Below, in pieces: positions 44,510-57,527 of a DNA stretch of 64,000 bases (its first letter is position 1; each line of letters opens with the position of its first letter). Source of the DNA: Perilla frutescens (Eukaryota > Streptophyta > Magnoliopsida > Lamiales > Lamiaceae). The notes under the pieces are model-generated. The model searched no databases. It was not told the origin of the DNA and saw nothing but the letters and a program-made list of their open reading frames with translations. The translations under genes and the position numbers were made by a program. Location: assembly GCA_026008535.1 (NCBI GenBank), contig BRKX01000012.1, forward strand, positions 23,589,848-23,653,847, in the 5' to 3' direction.

Positions 44510-47500
44510 TGTAATACCCCAGATTTCCGAATAAGGTTTAGGGAATTATTAATAATAATTAATTAGCTAAATAAGGAATTTAAATAAGATTAGCTAAGGT
44601 TGGATGTCAGTCACGACTTTAGGAGTCAGATCGCCTTTTTGAGAAATGTAATTTTAACCATTTTATGATCATCCGTGGTCCCGTTAGAAAGGTATTAACT
44701 CAAGCAGTATGCCAGTGTTTTCGGATTTTAATACTGAAGTCATTTGAGTTCCCGGTGATGAAAAATGCATTTAAAAGAAGAATGAATAGTAACTTTTGCG
44801 TGCGTTCGTGTTTTGAGAAATTTACGAAATCCTCCTCGTTAATCCAAGTCCAGCTCTGTCAGGCCCCTCTTATGGGAAATGACTCAAGGATTCCGTTGGC
44901 GTTCACGGATTGACATTCTGAGGTCAATCGAACGCTCGGGAGCCAAATCTGTCAGTCTGAGTTAATAGTAAAAGTAAATTCCAAAAGGGGAATCTTTGCT
45001 CGTCTCTCTTCAGATGACCCCGTCTTCTTCACGAAACAAGTTGGTTCACTAGTATTCGAGCCAACGAGTCTCCCAGTATTTTTAGATTTCGTGTCTGAAG
45101 TCATTTGGACCTCGACATCGAATAAAGCAGCTTTTAACCGAACCCGAGGTAACTTTTGCAGTATTCCTGCACAGCAATGGCTTCCAAGGGAAGCCAAAGC
45201 TTTTCCTATATATCCGACCACCCCTTTAGTAAATTCTTGCTCATTTCACATCCACTTCACTTCTAAATCGAGAGGGTGAAAGCTTTGAAAGCCGAGAAGG
45301 TTCTGTCGAAGTAAAAATCGTTCTTCGTGAGTGTTCTTCAAGACGACGAGCGGAGTGGCGTGGAAGGGATGCGGTGAGGGAATGTGCTAGGGGCGCTGTT
45401 GAAATCGTAGCAGGCGGCTCTGCCGCCGTTGTGACTCAACGAGACACCGAGCTAGCCATATTCCTTCGACGCACCTAACCCCGTCCATTCTTGTTCGTCG
45501 ATCTCGATCCTATTTCTTTTTCGTCTTTTAAATTCCGCACTTACTTTCCGTTCTTTATGTTCTTCGCGTTCTTCATTATTGCTCGTCTAAAGTAGTATTT
45601 CGATTCATATTGAAGATCCAAAATAATAACATTTACGTTATATTTCTCGTCTTATTTCTGTTATTATTATTCTAGAAGATTAACTCCGTTATTCCGTTAA
45701 ATTCCGTTCAAGTCATATTTATTTATTTCGGAGGATTTTCGTGTTTGTGTCGTTATAATGCCAAAGTTATTTTTAAATTAAAAGCATGTTGTTGTACGTT
45801 AAAAATCGATTACGGTATTTTTATAAAGAAATTTCGGGTTAAATTGTTCTTCGTGTTCTTCGTGTTCATCGAAGAAATCAACGAACACGAAGAACAGTTG
45901 AAGAACACGTTGAAAAAGGAACCCAGATGATGAGAGAGAGAAAAGAGGGAGAGAGAGAGCCCCGCGGGGGAGGGTGAGCGCCGCCGCGCCACACCCCCCA
46001 CGGCCGCGCTGAGCCCGCCGGGGCAGGGGCAGCCCGCCGGGGACAGGGGAGCCCGCCGGGGCAGGAAGCCCCGCGGCGGCGGGTGGCCCGCCGGGGCAAG
46101 GTAGCCCCGTGACGGCCCCCCTTCCCTCTCCGTGTTGTTTTGTTTTCCGTCCTTTCCGGCTATTCTCGTACCCCGTCTTTCCGATCTTTTCGAGTCTTTA
46201 AAATTATGATACTTTTAAGCCATGTTCAAGTTTAAATTATAGTAAGGTATTCAAATTAATTTCAAATTATTTCAAGTAAGATATTGAGTTATTTTCCGTC
46301 AAAAATTTAGAGATCGAGTCCAGAGGTTTCTTAAATAAATTAAACCATTCTCGATCCCCTTATTAAGTCAAAGTCGTGCTATCCATATTATGTCCTAGCT
46401 AAGGGAATATTAGTTGGGTGTTACTTAATATCATGTTATTAGAAATCTTCGAAGAAGGCTTCTAAGTCGATGATTCGACTTTTGTAGGAGGAATTGAGCC
46501 TCGGAGAAATACTAAGGAAGACCACCAGCTCGTTGCTTCGTCTTCCGTTCCGTAATCAAGGTGGGTAAATCTATACTCATCTAAAGTTTGAGCTAATAAG
46601 CTCTAGAAGCATGTTAGGGCAAATGAGATATCCAATAAAGTATTTTGCTCAACCTGTTTGATCTCTGTACAAGAAAAGGAATAAATGAAGTTATGCATGA
46701 TTATGCTGAATTATTATTTGGGTTAGATAAAGTAAGGAAAGCTAGTATAAGTTAAGTGAGCTCTCAAGTATGTTTAGATATGCTAGAATTGTTTATTTAC
46801 AATCCATGCTAGCATGAAGTGTTTAGAATTGCTTTATTTGCAATCGATGTTTATCCGCGTTCATTTCCTCGTACTTGAATGTTTATGCTTTAATAAAGCT
46901 CGTATAAGGATTAGGGATTGCCTTGTTAGGGTAGCTTTACCCCTTTGTAGGCCGAGATCAGGTAGTGATAAGGTATTAGCATTAGACATTGTTCTAAGCT
47001 TGGTAATGTTAGCAAGAATAGGAAGAGATGGACTTAGCATCCACTTAAGTAGGACTTGAGCTCAGAACTATTAAGGTAGTCGCTGCGGGGTTTTTCCCTC
47101 GCGAACACGTTCGGATATTTGAGTTAACCCCTCTTCTATCCTATGACATGTCTAAGGGTACAGTTGACGACAGGTTTGAGCCAAGTTGGGCCCAAAAGGA
47201 AAAGAAAAGGTTTTACGGATACGGAGAGGGCTTTTGCGTTTTGCTCTCCGTATACCGTCTGTTAATCGTTGGATATCTTAAAAGTTATTAAAGCATTTTC
47301 GTTAAAACCCACTGAGTACATTAGTGCTCATGCCCCCTCTTTTCAAATATTTTCAGGTTGAGATGCTGAGGATGCTGGTGGCTGTGAATGTGGGTTGGCT
47401 GCCAAGACTATTTTGCTATTATCTAATGTTTCTATGAAATCCCACTTTGTGATCCGCCACTCCGATACACTCCTTTCAATTCTGTTTAAGTCCTATTATG

Positions 47501-47817
47501 TTTAGCAAGACTCTATGAATAATCCCCTCAGAAACGATTAATTCCTACAAGATGCATATTATGTTTATCTCTGTTTTTGAGTATGATCTCCGTTCACCTG
47601 CAAAGAAGCCTAACAAGTTGGTATCTGACTAATGAGTCATTTCATTCCGCTTAAGCATGTTTTCTTTCAACCCAAGTAAACCCGAGCATCACCATATAAC
47701 TCTAAGGCACGTCTTGATTCTTAATCTTCTTGATAAATCCCCCACCTTTATTCATTAATCTCTTAATAACACCCTGTCCCCACTCGTAAATCCCTATCTC
47801 GGGACCGGACTGTTACA
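44510..47817 (+). repeat. 3' LTR of the gypsy element (3308 bp)
   Basis: Same ends as the 5' LTR. It is 36 bp longer, mostly because GCCCGCCGGGGCAGG-type units at 46010-46070 are present in about three copies against one in the 5' LTR. Confidence 0.96.
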
Positions 47818-47822
47818 GATTA

Positions 47823-48420
47823 AATTATTATATAAATGTAAGATTTATTAATGGTCACGTGTTATTAATAATTAAATTATTAAGATATTTATATTGATTT
47901 AAGTATCTTAATTATATGGTTTAAATAATTTGATGTTTATCTGATAAATTGTTTATATTTATCTAAAGGTGGTTTTACGATATTTATCATGTTGATAGAA
48001 CGTGTATATATATAATTATATCTGAAACTGGTCATCTCACCTACCGATAAAAGATTAAACAAAATTATATTTTCTCTCTCATCTAAAGACGTTATGTACT
48101 TAGAAACCAATTTCATCAATATTGAATAAGTTAATGGCTTATCAAGGTTAGTATTCTGATTTATATATTGAATGTGAAAATCATGAAATTCTAAGAACCG
48201 TGCAATTTATATTTACAATAAATACATGCGAAATACCCGTTTTAAGTATTTAAGCATAATCTTTGTGATATAGCTAATTGATAATGTATCTCGTAAATAT
48301 TATATATGAATTTTTTTTAATTAAAAAAAGTAATTATTATTATATATTCGATATATAATACGATGACACTAAGTATATATATACAAATTTATGTTATTTA
48401 ATATATCTATATTGAGGTGC
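47823..48420. other. AT-rich intergenic stretch
   Basis: No gene or clear repeat. Confidence 0.45.
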
Positions 48421-48690
48421 ACTTGCGTACAACAGGGCGTCCGTGCGCCTATTTCAGGCGGGCGCGTGGCCACATGCGGGCGTGCCACGTGGCGCCCACG
48501 CGCCCGTCTTTTTTTTTTTGCGATTTTTTAATTTTTTTTATACCTGTTTTTATCATACTTGATACTTTTTTTCTTAACACATGGTACATTTTATTATAGT
48601 TGGAATGATGATAGTATTAATCTCAGATTGATACCTGTCTTTATCATACTTGATACTTTTCTTCTTACCACATGGTACTTTTTATTTTAC
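48421..48690. repeat. GC-rich head plus ~91-bp direct repeat
   Basis: A GC-rich island at 48426-48507 (GCGGGCGTGCCACGTGGCGC) is followed by poly-T and two copies (48541 and 48632) of a unit with TATCATACTTGATACTTTT and ACATGGTAC. GATACTT-type words continue to about 48900. GCGCGTGGCCACATGCGGGC is close to the inverse of 11589-11615, suggesting a shared dispersed family. Confidence 0.6.
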
Positions 48691-48969
48691 CGAACTCGTG
48701 TTTTGCTTTCCTTTGCAAATTCTTGGAATGATGATTGTTTTAGATTAATCTCAACACATACAATATAAAAACTGAAAAAAAAAATCAGAATTTGAACTAA
48801 ATAAACTGGTATAAAATAACTAGCAGACCCCTTACTTTTTAATGATACAAATGGTACTTTTCGAATGTTTTGTGATACTTTTTAATAGGAATGTTGGTAC
48901 TCACTTCGGACAGTTTTTTTTTATGAGTTGATCCAGTCAAAGCGGGTTGACCTGCATTGACCGAGTCAA

Positions 48970-49663
48970 AACGGATTTAACTGATCCGTTTCATATAGTG
49001 TTATTTGCATCATGATGCATGCAAGTTTTTGCCATCTATATTATATACTAGATTAATCTCGCGTTTTCGATTGGAACATGTTGGCACTAAAATATGTGAA
49101 CATAATTGCCTCAGGTGGTTTTGGTGGGGTTTGTTGATTAATTATTTCTGGATTAGATTTAATCTTTGAAAAAGAACTAAAATTGTTTGTACAAGAATTA
49201 GGTAATTATAATTACAATGGATAATATTATAAATATGATTATGATCTCTAAGCACGGGTTAGTGGCCAGCCATTTGAGTTAAGCACAACCATCAATGCAT
49301 GTACATTGTCGAATCAACACATAAAATTATCGTTCCTAATCTTGATTAGCATTATTTAATCAGTTCCGTACAAACAAATTTCAAGAATTAATTAATGGAC
49401 AAAATTATTTTATGTATATTTCCTTTCTTTTGTCAGATTTTCATGCTTCCAAATGTGAAAAAGGAGTTCATTAATGTTGCAGCTTTACTAATATAATTCA
49501 AATGAATATTCTCTTTAAAGTGTTAATCATTCATCGGCCACATTTCGTCACTAAAATTGTATAAATTATAGAATGCTTAGAATATTTTATTACTCCGTAT
49601 TTCTTTCATTTTTATGAATTATTATTAAATTTGGATTCATATTTTTTAACAATAGATATATAC

Positions 49664-49696
<33 letters not shown>

Positions 49697-50595
49697 CTGG
49701 GGTTCGAAAACGGTTTTATTTAGATTTTTTATGATCTTAATTTTATGAATTATTATTATTTCGTATTAAAAACTTTTAACTAAAAAAATAACAAAAACTT
49801 GGATTTTTTTTTAAAAGATTCCCACTAAATTTCGATCATTAATTATGGCAATCCTTTTGACAATTAGTGTTGGGGGATTAATGTCAAACTTAAAACAAAG
49901 TAGAAATTCGGTGGTAGAATCAACAACAAAATTCGACAAATTTAACATGTTTGTTGCATTCAGATTATGTCGATGAATGAAAAAAATAATATATATATAT
50001 ATATATATATTATTTAGGAATACCATCAGGCTACAAGCCTATGCTAATATTAATTTATCTTAATAAATTTAAATTTGATATTTCATTTCTCACTTGATTA
50101 ATTTGAATTAAATATTCAAATGAGAATACTATTTTTCTCGTTGTACCTATTCCAAACGTAGGATAAAGAATTTATCAGTATTCAATTTTCTTAGAATCAC
50201 ATCCTTAGAAATCATGTTATTGTACAATTTTACTTTCTACCAACCAAACGAGGCATGTGTAATTTTTTTAGGCATATCTTGAAGTTTAGATCATTTTTAT
50301 AAAATGAATTAAAGTTTAGGCCATAATTAAGTATATAATATTATCTCGGGCAAATTAAGGCTAAAAGATCAATTAATTTGTTTAAAAGAGGAGGAAATAG
50401 ATAAGTTAGAGGGTTGAAATGATTAGTTGAACAAAACATCCTACATTATTGCTCGAAAGTTTATTATTTTAAGGATGCCCAATAGTAAACACGCGTTCTT
50501 GTCTGCAACGTCGATCATTCTCTCTCTTTTCTTCATCGAAGTGGCCAACAGTACACATGACTAAAAGCCAATTAATTATCAACAATCAACCAAGA

Positions 50596-50632
<37 letters not shown>

Positions 50633-51119
50633 AATGGCTGCCAGGAGGGCGACGCCATGCACGAATAGAAACATATAATGTTAATTGTATTTGTATGTTC
50701 AATTTCCTCTTTTATTTTATTTCTCTTCTCTTTTACTCCCTTTTTTTTCTAGATAGACTTTCACGACGCTTAATTTTTCATTCATATACTAGGGGGAAAA
50801 TATCATTTTCATGTCTCTTGGAAATATTTTAGTGGTGAAATGATAAGTTCGAAATTCATAAATATCAATATGCACCAAAAATATTATTTTTTTTTGGCTT
50901 TCGCTTAATAAATAAGATGTCGAATTTGGTTTTCAATAAATTTTATTTTTAACCAATTTAGACGAAAATTTAAGTAATGTTTAAATGAGCAATTGGATTA
51001 TCACATAAGATCATGGGGTATTTTATATATAAAAAATAATTTGTAGTCACTGTGAAATAAATGGAAAATTTAACTTGTATATATTAAATGAACCTCCTTT
51101 AAATTTGATGTTTTATATT
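48970..51119. other. AT-rich intergenic stretch
   Basis: No gene. Simple repeats: TG at about 49674-49696, TA at about 49989-50009, (GA)n at 50597-50630. A weak ACTAG...CTCGCG motif at 49048 resembles a Helitron-type end but is not supported further. Confidence 0.5.
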
Positions 51120-52150
51120 GGAGTTGTTGACACGTTAGTTATCAACAAATAAGTAAGCGCATGTACACGATATTATTGTAATATGTAGTGAGTAAGAGTA
51201 TCGTATCTCATAGAGATTGTAATTTCCAGGTTCTCAAACACAAGTACTTAGTCAAATATCTAGACATTATAACCAAAGGTAAGAGGAAAATAATTAATTA
51301 AAAACAAATAAAAACTCAAAGTAAAATAAACGGACACTTAATAGATAAGAAAAGGTAGGTTTTAGGGAAATGGATTATTATTTCATTTGTTAATACTCAT
51401 TTATTCTTGCAACCTGGCTTAGTATTTAATTTATTAAAGGTGAGCAATCATTGATTTGTTATCATGCTATTGTTTAAGGCATATACCATAACATAGACAT
51501 AATGAGCATGCCCTTTACTTGGTCGGTTCTTCACACATGTCATTACTCTCAATTTAGCATATGAAGATTTATTAAACCTTATGTAATATTTGTTCACTAA
51601 GTCGGTACTTCCAAACATATATAACTCGAATTCTATCTTTCTATCAATTAATTCTTCTCTAGTAAATATGATGTGAAGTTTATTTAAAACTCAAATTAAC
51701 TTGCAAGTGCACAAGTAAAATTTGGCATAGAGTGAAACGAGGTCAAATCCACAAGGAAAATGAGAATTAAATTAGCACGTAATATGACATTGGCTCATAT
51801 TTGTTATCTCGACGACAAAATTAAAATTGATTTAATTAAAAATCAAATAAAAAACAAGTAAAATAAACAAACAGTGGAAGGGCGAGTTGGGCAATCAAAT
51901 GAAGGAATACTCTAGGGGTTGGTTTATTTTGATTACTAAGTATTAAATCTGATTATATAGGATTTTTGACTCTCGATTCAAGCTCACAAAGGCAATCACT
52001 AAAGTATCATATATCTTCTCTCGAAGTATTTAGAACGGGGGGTACATAACTAGATTCATTGTCTCCAATCAAAACCTAGAATGTGCTTACCAAGAGTACA
52101 AATGATCTTAAGCCTTAACAATTATCCCTAATATATCAATTTAGGTGATA
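51120..52150 (-). other. Two degenerate LTR 3'-end-like segments
   Basis: 51120-51410 and 51690-51900 each read, on the minus strand, like the tail of a Tat-type LTR, with a purine-rich start, a TGCAAGTGCACAAGTAAAAT or ATGTACACG piece and shared AAAGTAAAATAAAC/AACAAGTAAAATAAAC words. No TSD or domains. Assignment is tentative. Confidence 0.3.
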
Positions 52151-52178
52151 AATGCCATTTTAATTCTTAAACTCCTAT

Positions 52179-53110
52179 CATTATAAAAAAATATTCGCGG
52201 TATAATGTTGGACTGGTCCATCGTTAAATCCTGATTTTCCATCGTTAAAAGAGTCTAACAACAGATTGTGTCCGTTGTTAAAAGTATGATCGATAGTAGA
52301 TTTAACGGTAGACTATTTTCAGTCATTAAGTGTTAATCACGAACATTTACGTCGTTAAAAAGTCTTCACAACTGAAATGGGTGACTTTTTTAACGATGGA
52401 CATATCCGTCATTAGATCCGTCGTTAACACTTAACGACTGAAATAGTCCGTCTTTAAAAAAGTATCTCGTTTCTAGTCAGAATGTTTTTTTAACGACGGA
52501 CGCGTCTGTCGTTAGTTTTTTTAATTGTTTTTATATATGCATTTTTTATTTTATAAATTTGAAGACGTTTTAAATCGAATGAAATACATACAAAATATTA
52601 TATAAATATTTGGTTTGAATACGAGATTAAAAGTATAAAAATAGTTATCAAAATTCATATATAACAATTTCACAATTGTCAAATGAATCTACTACATGTC
52701 AGGAGGAGGCTGAGACGATGATGACCAACTGTCGTTCCTTAACCAACATTACATCTCCTGCATCTGCTGAAGAAGAGCAAGTTGTTGATCTATATCTCAT
52801 GGTGCTTCTGCTCTCAGATCTGCTCCCGCTGTTGAAAACGCTCCTCTTGTGCCTGCAATTTTGCCTCCAAATCTCAGATGGTGGCCTGAGAGTCATAGTA
52901 TTAGGAGCCCACTGAATCAACACTGCCACTCCTCTGACTAGGTTAGATGTAGGCAACAACTCGTTACCTAGCCTAAAGATGCATCTCTTCTCTATGCCCA
53001 TGACATCAATATTATAGATCGATGTCATGTCCACATTCTATGGCTCAGATCATGAATCGGGAGGCAACCGACTCCTCTACTCAATCGCAGCACATACTCA
53101 TGCCGATCTG
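52179..53110 (-). mobile_element. CACTA-type transposon remnant, left end and transposase tail
   Basis: Palindromic units (TAACGATGGACATATCCGTC, TTAACGACGGACGCGTCTGTC) at 52196-52520 match the style of the array at 10055-10640. The outer sequence CATTATAAAAAAATATTCGC is a decayed version of a CACTACAAGAAA-type end. A transposase-like tail follows on the minus strand. The right end was not found. Confidence 0.55.
52699..53034 (-). pseudogene. Possible CACTA transposase C-terminal fragment
   Basis: Minus frame of 111 codons, with YNIDVMGIEKRCIFRLGNEL near its start, which is reminiscent of the GRVYGLGS-type motif near the end of plant Ptta/En/Spm transposases. Upstream, a TATATTTTCAG acceptor at 53108-53118 precedes it, but a TGA intervenes in this frame, so it is broken. 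The match is from memory of the family and is weak. Confidence 0.35.
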
Positions 53111-53119
53111 AAAATATAT

Positions 53120-54078
53120 AAGTAAACATGTTATTCTGGAACCGTAACCATGCTCCACGGTTTGGAACCGTAACCGGAACTGTGTTTCGGTTCCAAAAAA
53201 TGAGAATCGAGAACCTGCATTTCTAACTGTGGGTCTCTATTTTTTTTTTACTATGTTAAACTTGTACAAAGATTGAGCTAGATTAGGAATCCATAAAATA
53301 ATATGATATTTCTTTAAAAAGATATTAATAAGAGAAATTTGTGCAATGATAATCAAAGATCTGATATCTTTCTATAATACAAGTCCAGCCATTGTCTTCG
53401 ATATACAACTAATGTGGAAAAAAAAAAAACAATGTCTCAAACCAAATATCTCACTCCCACATTTATTTTCTATCAAATACAATTGCTTCACATATCCTTT
53501 AAATGATATTATATTTCCAACCCACTTATCCAATCTTCAAAAATTGATTTGTCTCAAATAATATTATCATTTTGTAAATTGTAAATTTTAATTTTAATTT
53601 TAATATATACACATTATAATTTTTAGGACTGACACCAAATTTTAGCCTTATATTTCAAAATAGCAAGATGAATACAAAAACGAAATATTTAATTAAGTAA
53701 TAAACTATAATGCTTAAATACCACATATTCTTACATGAATGACGACGGAAAAGACTACATTAAACGAATATCATAAATAATCTATTATAAATAGCAACGA
53801 CAAAAAGAAAAGTTGAACAATTATGACTTAAATAAAATAACAATAAAATACCCAAGATTCCTACAAGAATAACATAAATTAAGAAAGCAAAATACCTATG
53901 ATAAATGAATTTATAAAACATAATCAAATAATTACGAATATTGGATAACTCATGCCTTTTGTATGTTCAATTTTTTTTTTATTCTATATATTCTAATTAC
54001 ATGCATGGTAAGATATGTAGATTATGCTTATGCATAAGTATCAATTATAGATTAGGACTTTTAAATGGAGATGGAGTT
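53120..54078. other. AT-rich stretch with GGAACCG-type repeats at its left end
   Basis: 53136-53205 carries GGAACCGTAACC and CGGTTCC words, like the 54855-54945 segment, and may be the left side of an old hAT-type element. The rest has no gene. Confidence 0.4.
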
Positions 54079-54188
54079 TTTTTTTTTTTTTACTCACACA
54101 TCCGACCTGTGGTATTGAGGAGATTCGAACCCGTGATCTTTGGTCTCCAGACAATCTTACTCCACCACTAGGTCATCCCCACCGGAAC
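54079..54188 (-). mobile_element. SINE (tRNA-derived) with 14-bp TSD
   Basis: On the minus strand it starts near CCGGTGGGGATGACCTAGTGG and ends in a poly-A tail (plus-strand T run at 54079-54091). Pol III A box TGACCTAGTGG (54165-54175) and B box GGTTCGAATCT (54121-54131) are in place, about 33 bases apart. Flanking direct repeats AAATGGAGATGGAG (54065-54078) and AAATGGAGATCGAG (54189-54202) differ at one base. A complete short SINE head with TSD and tail. Confidence 0.9.
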
Positions 54189-54202
54189 AAATGGAGATCG
54201 AG

Positions 54203-55802
54203 TATCGTTACGTGTAATATCATTTTCTTAAGAGTAATTTATTCTCATCGATATTGCGAATTTAATTCTATTAGTACATTATCAAATCTAATATTATATA
54301 ATATCTAAAATACATCCATATATATAATCTTATATGGATTCGCGTTTATAATATTCATGTATATATTATTTAAATGAATAAATTATTTAAAGTAATTAGT
54401 AATATTTTTTATAAATGTTTTGTATATATATTATAGATTACATAATATCCAAATCCAAACTTGGGTTAGAAATAAAAATGCCCATAATCTAAGAAAAATA
54501 ATGCTATAATAATAATCAAATGTCTAATATTCTTTTATAAGATAAGTCTAATCATTATTTTTTATATACAATCAATATGGGGAAAAAAAAACAATAAGTT
54601 AAGACTCTCAAATCTCAACCCCCGAATCAAGTATCCCACTGCACTTTGATTTTAGATCAAAAACCAAGGTCACACTTCTACGATAAAAGGGATATATACA
54701 TTAGGCCTTCGGTATTATTACAAATTTATTTTTTCTAATCTAATCCACTCTTAAGGAAATCTCATCTGTTTCGTGGATTCCTAATTCGTGTGGATTTCTA
54801 CTCAATTTTAAAATTATTTTTCTAACTAAAATTTAAATATTAAATATTAAATTCGGAACCGGTTGGAACCATCGGTTCCCGATTCTAGAACCGAACCGTC
54901 AATCGATTCCGGTTCCCCATATATGGAATCGTGAACCGGCAGTTTCAGAACTATTGTCATCTCTACACTTGATGTCGATTTCTAAAGGTAAATGTCAAAT
55001 TTAGGACCTTGAACTATTTCGTCAATCTCAAGTAGGCACTTAAAGTACTATTGTCGGGTCCAATTAGACCATTGAAATTTCTTGTAATGTTCAATTGGAC
55101 CCTCAAAATTTCATATTTAATTTGGCTCAACTAGACCTTTTATGTTAACTCCTACAAACCACATTGAACATCAAATTGAACATGAAATCTTGACTAAAAT
55201 TTCGTTAAAATTCGTATGCATTATGGGTATTTTTAATCTATGTGAAGTTTTCCAATCATCTAACACTATGATTCTCGATAATATGAATATCTTTAAAAAG
55301 CTCTCTACATGTGCGTCAACAGTACCTTCGATTTGTCAATTGGACACTGAAAAACGAAGAAATTAATGTCATTAATAGAAGGACTAATAGAAGAGTTCAA
55401 ATGCCAATTTTAAATATTCGAGCGTCCTATTGCATTTGATATATAAATTTTTTTGAAAATATATGAATCTGGCAACAATTTAAATATCCACTTAAAATTA
55501 GTGAAATGGTTTATAGTTCTATTTGAACTTTTTTCAGTTTCTAAATGATGGATTCAAATTTGACACACCAAAATTTGGGAAATAATAAAAGAATTAAGCT
55601 GTTAGGCGGATGATGCGACGTATAATTAGAGTTATATTTATTTTTGAGAGTGATGAAGCGCAGAAATGCATAAGTTAAAATCTCGAAATTCTAGGGGGTA
55701 AAGAGCTTTGTCTTTTTACTATAATTAATTATTGAAATCATTGATTAGAGCGTTGGTGTTAGTGATTAATTGGGGAAATGAATATGGAGAAATAGATTAA
55801 AC
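54203..55802. other. AT-rich stretch with an hAT-like terminus
   Basis: 54855-54965 is rich in GGAACCG words and ends ATTGTCATCTCTA, which on the other strand reads TAGAGATGACAAT, a common hAT-type end. 55000-55140 (TCAAATTTAGGACCTTGAAC and a repeat of the word ATTAGACC/ACTAGACC) resembles a transposon end of the style seen at 21891. No gene; the frame 55142-55366 has no domain. Confidence 0.4.
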
Positions 55803-56382
55803 GGATTGTGATCCTCTGCGGTGCAAGCATCACAGCATCTCAAAATGTGCATGTTTTTTGTCCAAAACTATGTTGTTTGACATATTTTTTTTTATTTTTC
55901 ATTTTTTCTAAAAGATACTATTAAATTTCAATAATTAAATAATAACTATATCTATAAATTAAAATTAATGACAAATCATAATTATTATATAACCAATTAT
56001 CAAATAAATGATGAATTATCTAAAAGGTAAATATAAAAAAATGAAAGACAATAATAAACTATATTTATGAAAGAAAGGGGAAAAAACTGCTAATTTAGTT
56101 AATTATTTCTATTATTATTGATTTTTTCATAAGTAGGGTTTATTATTATTTTATAAGTTAATTCATCATTTATTGATGACTGGTTATACAGTAATAATGA
56201 TTTGTCATTCATTTTAATTTCTAGATAAAGTTATTATTTAATTATTAAAATTTAATAGTAACTTTTAGAAAAGTAAAATTAAAATAGAAAAAAAAAAACT
56301 ATGTCAAACGACGCAGTTTTTGGCAGAAAACGTGCATAGTATGAGGTGCTGTGATTATTTGCACAGTAGATGATCATAGTCC
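55803..56382. repeat. Foldback element with ~220-bp inverted arms
   Basis: Left arm 55803-56030 starts GGATTGTGATCCTCTGCGGT; right arm 56150-56382 ends as its diverged inverse, GTAGATGATCATAGTCC. Shared inner parts include ATTTGTCAT/ATGACAAAT and TGTTTGACAT/ATGTCAAACG. No matching TSD was found in the nine bases at each side. MITE- or MULE-type (inference). Confidence 0.75.
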
Positions 56383-56584
56383 CACCAAATTGACAAAAAC
56401 AACATAGCCCTGTAACATACTTAAAAGTTATGTCCTTGCACTATTTAAGTAAATAAGCCTCTTTCTCCTATTATTAACCACAGACAAACACGTGTCATAT
56501 ATATATATATATTTATATTTATATAGGATTTGGTTCAAATGAAAACGCATTTTTGAATAAGAAATAAGAACTATTTACAGCCAA

Positions 56585-57519
56585 CGACGATAGCAATGAG
56601 TAGGGTATGGGTAGGGTACTATGGTACCCATCCCCATACCCGCGTTTAAAAAAAATACTCGTACTCGTCCCCATACCCGCGTGGGTAGCAATTGTTGTGC
56701 CCGCCCCCATACCCTTTGGGTACCTAACTGCCCATACTCATACCCCTTACCCATAATTTAACTAACTATAAAAAATTATAAATTTAAAAACATTAAAAAA
56801 CTAAAATCATAATAACCATTTGATTAATACAATCTTTATAAAAATTATATTAAATAAATAACTCTACAAACATTACAATACTATGAATAATAAAAAAAAT
56901 GAAAGACATTTATGCGAACCTATAGTAGAAAATCAATTAATTTTCTTTATTTCTTGTATTGTGTGTTTCAATTAAAAAAATTAACTTGGAAAAAAAAACA
57001 CGAAGTAAATCATCTTCAATTAACTTCTCTAAAATTATAATTACGTAGACTAATGAATACAAAATGTCTACAAATTAGGTGGTGACCATATACAAGTATA
57101 ATGTTGCCTTATTTTCAATTATCAATAAATATTTTCAAATTTTATAATATATATATATATATGTATGTATGAATTATTAATTTGTTGTAAAAAGTACAAT
57201 AGGAAACAAACTAAAACATAATATATATGAAATAAAATAGAAAATAAAATAAAATTTAAATATTTATTATTTTCTGATTTATAATAGTAATATTAATAAT
57301 TTCCATAAACATAATTATATATAAAATTATATGTATAAATACACATATGGGTATGGGGCGGGTTGGGTACTAAGGTACTCATGCCCACACCTGTACCCGT
57401 AAAAAAATACGGGTAATTACCCGTGCCCGTGCCCGTTCCCATTGACAGGGTAATTACCCTACCCATCGTGGGTAATTTTTGCGGGTACCCATAGGGTCCT
57501 TTACCCATTGTCATCCCTA
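56585..57519. mobile_element. Non-autonomous hAT-like element
   Basis: The right end reads on the minus strand TAGGGATGACAATGGGTAAA, the left end GATAGCAATGAGTAGGGTA; GGGTACCC/GGTATGGG-rich inverted segments follow on both sides (56610-56750 and 57345-57515). Flanks ACAGCCAA and ACAGTCGT match at 5 of 8 positions, suggesting an old 8-bp TSD. The two minus frames here (GMGT/GTGTG-rich) are translations of the repeat. Confidence 0.6.
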
Positions 57520-57527
57520 ACAGTCGT

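Larger units (their letters stand above)
35037..47817 (+). mobile_element. Full-length Ty3/gypsy chromovirus retrotransposon (Tekay/Del-like), 12.8 kb
   Basis: Two long LTRs (35037-38308 and 44510-47817), a perfect 5-bp TSD GATTA (35032-35036 and 47818-47822), PBS, PPT and gag-protease-RT-RNase H-integrase-chromodomain order define a complete chromovirus. LTR ends are TGTAATA and GTTACA. The LTRs are highly similar over 3.3 kb with scattered substitutions and one indel block, so insertion is recent on an evolutionary scale. Gag-pol is one frame (39987-44471) with four in-frame stops and no frameshift. An extra ORF lies between PBS and gag. Long LTRs with a C-terminal chromodomain fit the Tekay clade (family knowledge; not tested by phylogeny). 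Confidence 0.97.

Noticed and set aside
54121..54175. tRNA gene, because of good A and B boxes
   Set aside because: No cloverleaf could be formed, and poly-A tail plus TSD show it is a SINE.
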